This document shows, one piece after another, positions 8,585-14,502 of a DNA stretch of 64,000 nucleotides. The notes beneath the pieces are model-generated. The model was not told where the DNA came from. It made no database searches and worked only from the letters and a program-made list of their open reading frames with translations. The stretch is from Ardenticatenaceae bacterium. Its GTDB lineage: Bacteria; Chloroflexota; Anaerolineae; Promineifilales; Promineifilaceae. The stretch is taken from the NCBI GenBank assembly GCA_020634215.1, contig JACKCD010000011.1:57142-121141 (forward strand). Reading direction: 5' to 3'. Each line of letters begins with the position of its first letter. The stretch's first letter is position 1. A program made the position numbers and the translations under genes.

Positions 8585-9728
8585 AGTGTGTGTGGTCGTC
8601 ACGGCGCGCCCCAGCTATTCGCGCATCAAGACGGCGCTGCAAGCCATTGCCGCCCACCCAGAGCTGGAGCTACAGCTTGTGGTGGCAGCCTCGGCGCTGC
8701 TGGATCGGTATGGCAACACGGTAGCCTATATCGAAAAAGACGGCTTTGACATTGCGGCGCGGGTTTATATGGTGCTGGAAGGGGAAAATTTGGTCACATC
8801 GGCCAAGTCAACGGGGCTGGGGCTGGTGGAATTGGCAACGGTGTTTGACAATTTGCGCCCCGATGTAGTAGTGACGATTGCCGACCGCTATGAGACGCTG
8901 GCAACGGCCGTTGCTGCATCCTACATGAACATCCCCGTCGCCCATGTGCAGGGGGGGGAAATTACCGGCTCGATTGATGAAAAAGTGCGCCACGCCGTCA
9001 CCAAGCTATCGAACCTGCATTTTGTTGCTTCGGCGCAAGCCGCCGAACGGGTCATACGCATGGGGGAACCAAGCGACACGGTGTTTCTCACGGGCTGCCC
9101 CTCGATTGATTTGACGCTGGACGTGGCGGAAAATCCCGGCCTGACCTTTGACCCGTATGCCAAATATGGCGGCGTGGGCAGCCGACCCGATTTGGGCGAT
9201 GGGTATTTGGTGGTGATGCAGCACCCGGTGACAACGGAGCATGGGCTGGCACGGCAGCATGTGGAGGAAACGCTGTGGGCTGTGCGTGACCTAGGCTTGC
9301 CCACGCTCTGGTTTTGGCCGAATGTGGATGCGGGGGCGGATGAAACGGCGGGGGGAATTCGGGCGTTTCGGGAGCGCGAACGGCCGTTAAACCTCCACTT
9401 TTTCAAAAACATGACCTCCACCGACTTTTTGCGGCTGATCACAAACGGCCGTTGTCTCATCGGCAACTCCTCCGTCGGCATCCGCGAAAGTGCCTATCTC
9501 GGCATTCCCGTCGTCAACATTGGCAGCCGCCAGCAGGGGCGGGAACGAGGTGGCAACGTCATTGACGTGGGGCATGACCGGGCAGCGATTGTGGCAGCGG
9601 TGCGGCGACAGTTGCAAAACGGCCGTTATCCCCCCAACCCTATCTACGGCAGCGGCAACGCCGGGCAGCAAATGGCCCACCTGCTGGCAACCGTGCCGCT
9701 TACCATTGAGAAGCGGTTGACGTATTAA
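8577..9728 (+). CDS. neuC: UDP-N-acetylglucosamine 2-epimerase, hydrolysing (NeuC family)
   Basis: 383 residues, GT-B fold. Typical stretches: VVVTARPSYSRIKTAL at the N-terminus, VVTIADRYETLATAVAA, HVQGGEITGSIDEKVRHAVTKLS in the middle, and GNSSVGIRESAYLGIPVVNIGSRQQGRERGGNVI with the UDP-binding region near the C-terminus. It releases ManNAc (or a modified form) and UDP for the NeuB reaction. The ATG lies inside the 3' end of neuB behind a GAGGAGGA site. Three AACGGCCGTT copies fall near 9381, 9444 and 9618 within 240 bases, encoding ERPL and NGR stretches. Confidence 0.9.
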   Translation: MRKVCVVVTARPSYSRIKTALQAIAAHPELELQLVVAASALLDRYGNTVAYIEKDGFDIAARVYMVLEGENLVTSAKSTGLGLVELATVFDNLRPDVVVTIADRYETLATAVAASYMNIPVAHVQGGEITGSIDEKVRHAVTKLSNLHFVASAQAAERVIRMGEPSDTVFLTGCPSIDLTLDVAENPGLTFDPYAKYGGVGSRPDLGDGYLVVMQHPVTTEHGLARQHVEETLWAVRDLGLPTLWFWPNVDAGADETAGGIRAFRERERPLNLHFFKNMTSTDFLRLITNGRCLIGNSSVGIRESAYLGIPVVNIGSRQQGRERGGNVIDVGHDRAAIVAAVRRQLQNGRYPPNPIYGSGNAGQQMAHLLATVPLTIEKRLTY

Positions 9729-9736
9729 GAGATAAT

Positions 9737-9816
9737 GGGACGCAGATTTTCCTGATTTAACTGATTTGGATGTCCAATGATTGCTTAATCTGCGTTCATC
9801 AGGAAAATCTGCGTCC
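9737..9816. repeat. Dispersed inverted repeat (CGCAGATTTTCCTGATT family), copy 1
   Basis: GGGACGCAGATTTTCCTGAT on the left is matched by ATCAGGAAAATCTGCGTCC on the right, with a short centre. Related arms recur at 26659-26715, 45691-45785 and 60341-60553. It sits between neuC and neuA; a transcript would form a long stem here. Confidence 0.75.
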
Positions 9817-9824
9817 TAATTCCT

Positions 9825-10496
9825 ATGAAAGTTTTTGCCCTCATTCCCGCTCGCGGTGGTTCCAAAGGGGTGGTGCGGAAAAATGTGCGGCTGTTGGGCG
9901 AACGGCCGTTAATTGCCCACACCATCGCCGCCGCCCAGAAAAGCCAAACCGTTACCCGTTTCCTCACCAGCACCGACGACGACGAAATTGCCGCTGTAGC
10001 GCAGGCATATGGCTCCCTTGTGCTGCGCCGCCCGCCGGAACTGGCGGCCGACGATACGCCAATGATTCCGGTTATCCTCCACGCCCTGGATTATTGGGAA
10101 GAATCCCCCGATTATTTTGTCCTGCTTCAGCCTACTACCCCCCAGCGCACCGCTGCTGATATAGATGCCGCCGTACAGTTGCTGCATGAAACGGGAGCCG
10201 ACAGCGTGGTTAGCGTTTATCAGGTGGAAGACCATCACCCGACGCGGATGTATGTGCTGGAAAACGGCCGTTTGCGCCCCTATGCCGCCGAACCGAGTAG
10301 CCGACTGCGGCAGGAATTAACGGCCGTTTATCACCGCAACGGAGCCATTTACGCCTGCCGCCCCCAGCTTTTGTGCGACTACAACACCCTCATCGGCCCC
10401 GACACCCGCCCCTATCTCATGCCCCGTGCCCGCTCGCTCAACATTGACGATGAACTAGACTTTGCCTTTGCCGAATTTTTGTGGCGCATTCGTTGA
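9825..10496 (+). CDS. neuA: CMP-N-acylneuraminate cytidylyltransferase (NeuA family)
   Basis: 223-residue cytidylyltransferase activating the nonulosonic acid with CTP for transfer to a glycan. The nucleotide-binding motif IPARGGSKGVVRKN is at residues 7-20; STDDDEIA, QPTTPQRTAADID and the terminal RSLNIDDELDFAFAE are also typical. It is the third gene of the neuB-neuC-neuA run, separated from neuC by the hairpin repeat at 9737-9816. The start at 9825 lies just past the repeat with no strong Shine-Dalgarno site. Three palindrome copies (near 9900, 10264, 10320). Confidence 0.92.
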   Translation: MKVFALIPARGGSKGVVRKNVRLLGERPLIAHTIAAAQKSQTVTRFLTSTDDDEIAAVAQAYGSLVLRRPPELAADDTPMIPVILHALDYWEESPDYFVLLQPTTPQRTAADIDAAVQLLHETGADSVVSVYQVEDHHPTRMYVLENGRLRPYAAEPSSRLRQELTAVYHRNGAIYACRPQLLCDYNTLIGPDTRPYLMPRARSLNIDDELDFAFAEFLWRIR

Positions 10497-10516
10497 CCAT
10501 CTCCCGCCAAACGGGG

Positions 10517-10577
10517 GATTAGAGATTAGAGATTGGAGATTGGTGAAGGTTCATAATCTCCAATCTCCATTCTCCAT
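10517..10577. repeat. GATTGGAGATT-family hairpin repeat, copy 1
   Basis: GATTAGAGATTAGAGATTGGAGATTGG followed after a short centre by its inverse AATCTCCAATCTCCAT. It lies between the convergent ends of neuA and the minus-strand gene at 10582. At least seven copies exist in the window. Confidence 0.8.
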
Positions 10578-10581
10578 TCAA

Positions 10582-11544
10582 CTACCATTCATTCCCCACC
10601 ACATATCGCCACCAATTATGGGCAATGCCATTGCTTTGGCCGCCGACGTGCGGCAAACGGCGCAGCCACCACAGATGATGCTGGCGAATGTCACCATTGC
10701 CCCAATCGCGGCAGGTGACAAGCCGCTGCTGGCCGGTAAGGTGGGGGAAGTTAAGCCAATCGTCGCAACTGCTGGGGACAGGTGTGGGGTTGCCCCAGTC
10801 ATAATCGCGCACGCTGTTGGGGGCAAAATGGACATTACCACAGGCCGCCTGGCCGGGATGAGTTTTGTGATAGCGGCTAAATTGCTGCCACAGATTGGCG
10901 GCTCCGTGCTGCTGGCGGTACACGTGGCTCATGATGGCTTCGACGCGGTGGCCGAGATTCTCCAACATTTCGCCCACGCCACGCTCATAGCTAAAGCCCA
11001 TGATGACAAAACGGTGCTGCAAACGGCCGTTTTGCAGCGGCGGCGCATTACACCAGATGGCATCCGCCCCCACCATAATGGATTCGTAGTAACCAGCATA
11101 AGGAAAACCAAACAGCCAAACCTCGTCAATTTCACCGCTCTTGACCTGGCGCACCAGGTCAAGCTGGTGCAGCAGATGGGGGTAATCAAGCAGATCGGGC
11201 TGATGAAAACCGCCGTGCCGCTGCCAGCAGGCCAGATAGGTGGTGGCATCGTAGCTAAAGCCATCGGCCTTGCGCGGGAATTCGTCCAGTTCAACCTGCT
11301 CAACAATTTGGTAGTTGGCATAACCGTAGCTGGCATAGGCGACATCGGCCACGTATTGCGCGGCCAACTGGTCGGGGTTGTGCCAGCGGAAATGGGTGTG
11401 GATGGAACGGCCGTTTATCCTCGGTGCATGAACGACCATCAACACCCGTGGGGAAACGGCCGTTGGCAACTCAGTTGGCCGGGCTGGTGCTTTTGTTGTC
11501 CACAATCGCTGCCAAAAAGACATAGCCAGCACTATAGCCCACAA
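10582..11544 (-). CDS. Conserved protein of unknown function
   Basis: 320 codons from a TTG at 11544; the first ATG in frame is at 11523. I do not recognise the family. The body looks like a genuine enzyme or binding protein: VLMVVHAPRI near residue 34, IDEVWLFGFPYAGYYES near 139, IWCNAPPL, and RFVIMGFSYERGVGEMLENLGHR near 180. It ends in a tryptophan- and histidine-rich tail. The plus-strand frame over the same bases is longer but has a low-complexity, shadow-like composition. It is transcribed away from the sortase gene, whose start is only 41 bases off, so the two probably share a divergent promoter region. Four palindrome copies lie in or at the gene. A surface-glycan role is possible only by location. 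Confidence 0.6.
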   Translation of the reverse strand: MWAIVLAMSFWQRLWTTKAPARPTELPTAVSPRVLMVVHAPRINGRSIHTHFRWHNPDQLAAQYVADVAYASYGYANYQIVEQVELDEFPRKADGFSYDATTYLACWQRHGGFHQPDLLDYPHLLHQLDLVRQVKSGEIDEVWLFGFPYAGYYESIMVGADAIWCNAPPLQNGRLQHRFVIMGFSYERGVGEMLENLGHRVEAIMSHVYRQQHGAANLWQQFSRYHKTHPGQAACGNVHFAPNSVRDYDWGNPTPVPSSCDDWLNFPHLTGQQRLVTCRDWGNGDIRQHHLWWLRRLPHVGGQSNGIAHNWWRYVVGNEW

Positions 11545-11585
11545 CCATCTTTACAGCCACCGAAAAACCCATTACCATATGGCCG

Positions 11586-12593
11586 ATGAGTAAGCACAAC
11601 GGGCCGATGGGCAAACAAAAGCCAGCCGAAGAATTGAGCATTGCCGAATTGGAGCAGTTGCTGCGGGAAAAGAAGGCGGTGCAGCGGGATGGTCGGTTGG
11701 AACGGTTGCGGAAAAACGGCCGTTTAGTTCAACACCCCACCCTTTCCCCACCGCCTGTTGCTCCCCCACCGCTCCCCCGCGTCACGGCCCAGCCTACCGG
11801 AGCTTTGCGTCATTACACCCTTGATACCGATGAGGCCAAGTCTGAGGCCACGACCTCAACTAGACGCATCCGGTGGCGTTGGGTGTTAAACAAGGTGCTG
11901 CTGGCGGTGGAAATCCTGGCCGTATTGGGTCTGGCCGTAGTTTTGTGGGGTCTGTGGGACACCAATGAGGAGTTAAACCAAGAGCTGGCGCAGGTGCAGC
12001 GGCAAGAGAGCCAGGCTGTGGCACTGCCAACGCCGACGGCAACGCCTATTATTGACCTTGTTGTTTTGCCCAGTGGTCATAAGCCCCCCATTGACGGCCG
12101 GCCGCCCGAACCCGGTGAAGCGGGCGACATCCCTGCCCATCTGCTGCCCGCCGTTCAATCGTATCAACCGCCGCCCGTGCCTACCCCCAGCGCCGAGCAA
12201 GCCCGTCGTATCCAAATTCCGGCCATTGGCGTTGACCACCCGGTGGTGCAGGGGGACGATTGGGAGCAGCTTAAAAAAGGTGTGGGGCAGCACGTTGGCT
12301 CGGCGCAGGCTGGCAGCGAAGGCAACCTGGTGCTATCGGCTCACAACGATATTTACGGCGAGATTTTCCGTTACCTTGACCAGCTTAGCGTTGGTGATGA
12401 AATTATTGTTTCGACTGAACGCCAAAGCTATACCTATGTGGTGCGTGAACTACAGGTGGTGGAGCCAACCGACGTATGGGTGCTGGCTGAAACGGATCAT
12501 GCCAGTGTGACGCTTATCTCTTGCTATCCTTTCCGGGTTAACAACAAGCGCATTGTGGTTTTTGCCGATTTGGCGGTGGGAGATACTTCGTAA
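11586..12593 (+). CDS. Sortase family transpeptidase
   Basis: 335 residues. A long charged and proline-rich N-terminal part is followed by one membrane helix near residues 107-125, a linker with PTPTATP and PPPVPTPS, and a C-terminal sortase barrel. The catalytic residues are visible: His253 in LSAHND, Cys313 in LISCYPF and a following Arg/Lys-rich VNNKRIV. The long N-terminal cytoplasmic extension and the Cys motif resemble class D/E-type sortases of Chloroflexota and Actinobacteria. It anchors cell-wall or surface proteins or processes pilin; no LPxTG-type substrate was noticed nearby. The ATG at 11586 lacks a clear ribosome site; the ATG at 11607 is an alternative. Confidence 0.85.
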   Translation: MSKHNGPMGKQKPAEELSIAELEQLLREKKAVQRDGRLERLRKNGRLVQHPTLSPPPVAPPPLPRVTAQPTGALRHYTLDTDEAKSEATTSTRRIRWRWVLNKVLLAVEILAVLGLAVVLWGLWDTNEELNQELAQVQRQESQAVALPTPTATPIIDLVVLPSGHKPPIDGRPPEPGEAGDIPAHLLPAVQSYQPPPVPTPSAEQARRIQIPAIGVDHPVVQGDDWEQLKKGVGQHVGSAQAGSEGNLVLSAHNDIYGEIFRYLDQLSVGDEIIVSTERQSYTYVVRELQVVEPTDVWVLAETDHASVTLISCYPFRVNNKRIVVFADLAVGDTS

Positions 12594-12672
12594 TCTGGTT
12601 GCCGACGCGGCTATTTCTTGTTAACGTTAGGGACATTTTAAAAACGGCCGTTTAACGGCCAAACGAGGAAAT

Positions 12673-12897
12673 ATGGCAAAAGCAAAAAGAGTTCAGCGTG
12701 TACGTGAACCACGTGTGCGTGAACCACAAGCAGCAGCTACAGAAGCCCAGCCAGCCGCAGAAAAGAGTAAGCGACTTAGCAGTACCGAGCAGTTCCAACA
12801 AGAATATGCCTATGTGCTGAAAGATTTACGCTTCATTTTTGCGCTGGCGGGCATCATGTTTGCTCTGCTCGTTATTATCAATCTGGTTTTGCGTTAA
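12673..12897 (+). CDS. Small membrane protein, unknown function
   Basis: 74 residues. The N-terminal half is basic and repetitive (VREPRVREPQ, coded by a direct DNA repeat), followed by an alanine/glutamate stretch and a single C-terminal membrane helix (IFALAGIMFALLVIINLVL). GAGG stands 7 bases before the ATG. It lies just upstream of the infC promoter. The layout (soluble basic tail, single anchor) recalls small accessory membrane proteins, but no family could be assigned. Confidence 0.7.
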   Translation: MAKAKRVQRVREPRVREPQAAATEAQPAAEKSKRLSSTEQFQQEYAYVLKDLRFIFALAGIMFALLVIINLVLR

Positions 12898-12912
12898 ATG
12901 CTAGGTAGAAGG

Positions 12913-12932
12913 GGGAAAACGGCCGTTTTCCC
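12913..12932. repeat. 20-bp perfect palindrome built around AACGGCCGTT
   Basis: GGGAAAAC, GGCC, GTTTTCCC: the iterated palindrome extended by 5 bp on each side. It lies 15 bases after the small membrane-protein gene and may serve as its 3' stem; there is no T tract. Confidence 0.7.
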
Positions 12933-12943
12933 TCTAAATCTGT

Positions 12944-12973
12944 TTGACGCTCCCCCCGCAGTTGTGCTATCAT
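12944..12973 (+). promoter_or_regulatory. Candidate promoter of the infC-rpmI-rplT operon
   Basis: TTGACG (12944-12949), 18-base spacer, TATCAT (12968-12973) with extended -10 TGC. Initiation would fall near 12980, immediately before the leader hairpin. Confidence 0.55.
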
Positions 12974-12983
12974 TCGCCCGTAT

Positions 12984-13010
12984 TTCGGCTCATTGAGCCG
13001 AATATTTTTG
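12984..13010 (+). terminator. Leader hairpin / attenuator upstream of infC
   Basis: TTCGGCTC (12984-12991), loop ATT, GAGCCGAA (12995-13002), then TATTTTTG. It has intrinsic-terminator form and begins a few bases after the predicted transcription start. In many bacteria the infC operon is controlled by L20 through a leader of this kind; that link is inference here. Confidence 0.6.
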
Positions 13011-13055
13011 TCTGAATTTGCCGAAAACGGCGCTAGTTATAAGAAAAAGCGAGGC

Positions 13056-13610
13056 ATTATTAAAAGAGCAAAGCGTAAACCTGTAAGCAAACCAACCGGC
13101 CCAGAATACCGTATCAACAACCAAATTCGGGTGCGCGAGGTTCGCTTAATTGATCATACCGGTACAAACCATGGTGTCGTTACCGTTGAAGCGGCGCGTG
13201 ACATTGCGCGGAATGCTAACCTCGATTTAGTTGAAGTAGCACCTAATGCTGACCCGCCAGTGTGCCGTATTCTGGATTATGGCAAGTTTGTTTACGAACA
13301 AACTAAGAAAGAGCGCGAAGCACGCAAACGGCAGCAAAAAGTAGAAATCAAGACGATTCGTCTGACACCACGTACCGACGATTTTCACCTTGACATTGGC
13401 ATCAAAAATGCTCGTAAATGGCTTGAAGAGGGCAAAAAAGTCAAGTTTATGGTGCGTTTTAAAGCCCGAGAAATTTCTTATCCCGAACTGGGACAGCAAG
13501 CTTTGGAAAAGATTGCTGAAGAGCTAAGCGATATGGCTACCGTCGAGCAACAGCCTGTTCTCGAAGGATGGCGTATGACGTTGCTTATGTCTCCAGGGAA
13601 GGAAAAGTAA
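13056..13610 (+). CDS. infC: Translation initiation factor IF-3, probable AUU start
   Basis: IF-3 binds the 30S subunit, blocks premature 50S joining and proofreads initiator tRNA. The conserved body begins at EYRINNQIRVREVRLI, followed by the IF-3 N domain (VRLIDHTGTNHGVV, DLVEVAPNADPPVCRILDYGKF), a lysine-rich linker (KKEREARKRQQKVEIK) and the C domain ending GWRMTLLMSPGK. No ATG or GTG fits. The frame stays open to a TTG at 12993, but that codon is inside the leader terminator stem. GCGAGG at 13049-13054 precedes two ATT codons (13056, 13059) followed by KRAKRKP. infC of many bacteria starts with AUU for autoregulation, so I place the start there. The protein is then 184 residues. Confidence 0.9.
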   Translation: MIKRAKRKPVSKPTGPEYRINNQIRVREVRLIDHTGTNHGVVTVEAARDIARNANLDLVEVAPNADPPVCRILDYGKFVYEQTKKEREARKRQQKVEIKTIRLTPRTDDFHLDIGIKNARKWLEEGKKVKFMVRFKAREISYPELGQQALEKIAEELSDMATVEQQPVLEGWRMTLLMSPGKEK

Positions 13611-13647
13611 ACCGGCTTGTACAACCAGGTTGAAAATGTGTGAGAAG

Positions 13648-13667
13648 AAGCCCGTCAGGGCTTTTTT
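13648..13667 (+). terminator. Attenuator-like hairpin between infC and rpmI
   Basis: AAGCCC (13648-13653), loop GTCA, GGGCTT, then a T tract to 13667. It ends 15 bases before the rpmI start and would reduce read-through into the ribosomal protein genes. Confidence 0.65.
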
Positions 13668-13682
13668 CATGAGGGATCTATC

Positions 13683-13931
13683 ATGCCAAAGGCAAAAACC
13701 AAAAAATACAAGATCAAAACCTACAAAGCGGCTGCCAAGCGCTTCCGCGTGACGGGTTCTGGCAAAATTATGCGTACAAAGGGGGGCAAAAGCCATTTGC
13801 GTCGCCGTACCTCCAAGCGCGTTAAAGCCAAACTGTCAACGATGTTGGAAGTGACCGCAGCTGGCGACCGTCGCCGTATCAAGCGGCTGGCCCCCTACTT
13901 GTCCAAGTATAAGGCCAACCCACCGGCATAA
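13683..13931 (+). CDS. rpmI: 50S ribosomal protein L35
   Basis: 82 residues, very basic, beginning MPKAKTKKYKIKTYKAAAKRF and containing the typical GKIMRTKGGKSHLRRRTSKR block. It is slightly longer than the usual 64-66 because of a C-terminal extension (DRRRIKRLAPYLSKYKANPPA, of which the RIKRLAPY part is standard). GAGGG stands 8-12 bases before the ATG. Second gene of the infC-rpmI-rplT operon. No iterated palindrome. Confidence 0.96.
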   Translation: MPKAKTKKYKIKTYKAAAKRFRVTGSGKIMRTKGGKSHLRRRTSKRVKAKLSTMLEVTAAGDRRRIKRLAPYLSKYKANPPA

Positions 13932-13940
13932 TAAACTATT

Positions 13941-13960
13941 TCAGGCACACGGGTGCCTGA
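13941..13960 (+). promoter_or_regulatory. Hairpin between rpmI and rplT
   Basis: TCAGGCAC (13941-13948), loop ACGG, GTGCCTGA (13953-13960), 10 bases after the rpmI stop and 71 before rplT. It lacks a T tract, so it is more likely an mRNA structure (processing or L20 binding) than a terminator. Confidence 0.45.
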
Positions 13961-14031
13961 GTCAATCGCTGCCTGGCCTCGGTCAACCGGCTTGAGTGTC
14001 CAGCGCCATCTAAAATGCGAGGTATTGCACC

Positions 14032-14379
14032 ATGAGAGTAAAAGGCGGAACGGTTACACGCCGTCGTCACAAGAAAATTCTGGATATGACCAAGGGCCAA
14101 TGGGGGACACGCAGCAAGCTGTTCCGCCGGGCCAACGAAGCGATGATGAAATCGTACTGGTACGCTTACCGCGACCGGCGCGTTCGTCGTCGTGAATTTC
14201 GCAGTTTGTGGATTGCCCGTATCAACGCGGCAGCCCGCGCTAATGGCATGAGCTATAGCCGACTCATTCACGGCCTGAAGCAAGCAAATGTACAGTTGGA
14301 TCGTAAGGTCTTGGCCGACATAGCTGTGCGCGATGCGGCTGCATTTGCGGCCATCGTCGAGATTGCTAAAGGTGCATAG
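14032..14379 (+). CDS. rplT: 50S ribosomal protein L20
   Basis: 115 residues; early assembly protein that binds 23S rRNA and often represses its own operon. Typical features: the N-terminal MRVKGGTVTRRRHKKIL, the arginine-rich YAYRDRRVRRREFRSLWIARINAAARANGMSYS region and the C-terminal globular part with LIHGLKQANVQLDRKVLADIAV. The ATG at 14032 follows a weak AGG site. Last gene of the operon, closed by a strong terminator. Confidence 0.97.
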   Translation: MRVKGGTVTRRRHKKILDMTKGQWGTRSKLFRRANEAMMKSYWYAYRDRRVRRREFRSLWIARINAAARANGMSYSRLIHGLKQANVQLDRKVLADIAVRDAAAFAAIVEIAKGA

Positions 14380-14411
14380 CGCCTAAACTATTTTTTTGCC
14401 CTCAACAAGCC

Positions 14412-14448
14412 GAAACGCCACATTCGCCAATGGATGTGGCGTTTTTTT
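14412..14448 (+). terminator. Intrinsic terminator of the infC-rpmI-rplT operon
   Basis: AACGCCACAT (14414-14423) pairs with ATGTGGCGTT (14434-14443), and the T tract runs to 14448. Confidence 0.9.
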
Positions 14449-14502
14449 ATTCATAGGCAAAGCGTTGATTGGGTATGGTTGCCCTTACCCTTGCCGTTGA
14501 GT

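Noticed and set aside
10462..11589. Long plus-strand open frame (375 codons) over the minus-strand gene at 10582-11544
   Set aside because: It begins inside neuA, crosses the hairpin repeat and has a low-complexity, valine/isoleucine/alanine-rich composition, while the minus-strand frame has structured protein motifs.
12907..12940. AACGGCCGTT copies as transcription terminators
   Set aside because: Only a few copies have extended stems and T tracts; most lie in coding sequence, so termination cannot be the general role.
12993..13055. TTG 12993 as the infC start
   Set aside because: It is inside the leader hairpin and has no Shine-Dalgarno site; the extra 21 residues do not resemble IF-3.
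14434..14502. Earlier start (ATG 14434) for the GT39-like gene
   Set aside because: The codon lies inside the right arm of the rplT terminator, so a later start at 14503 or 14518 is more credible.
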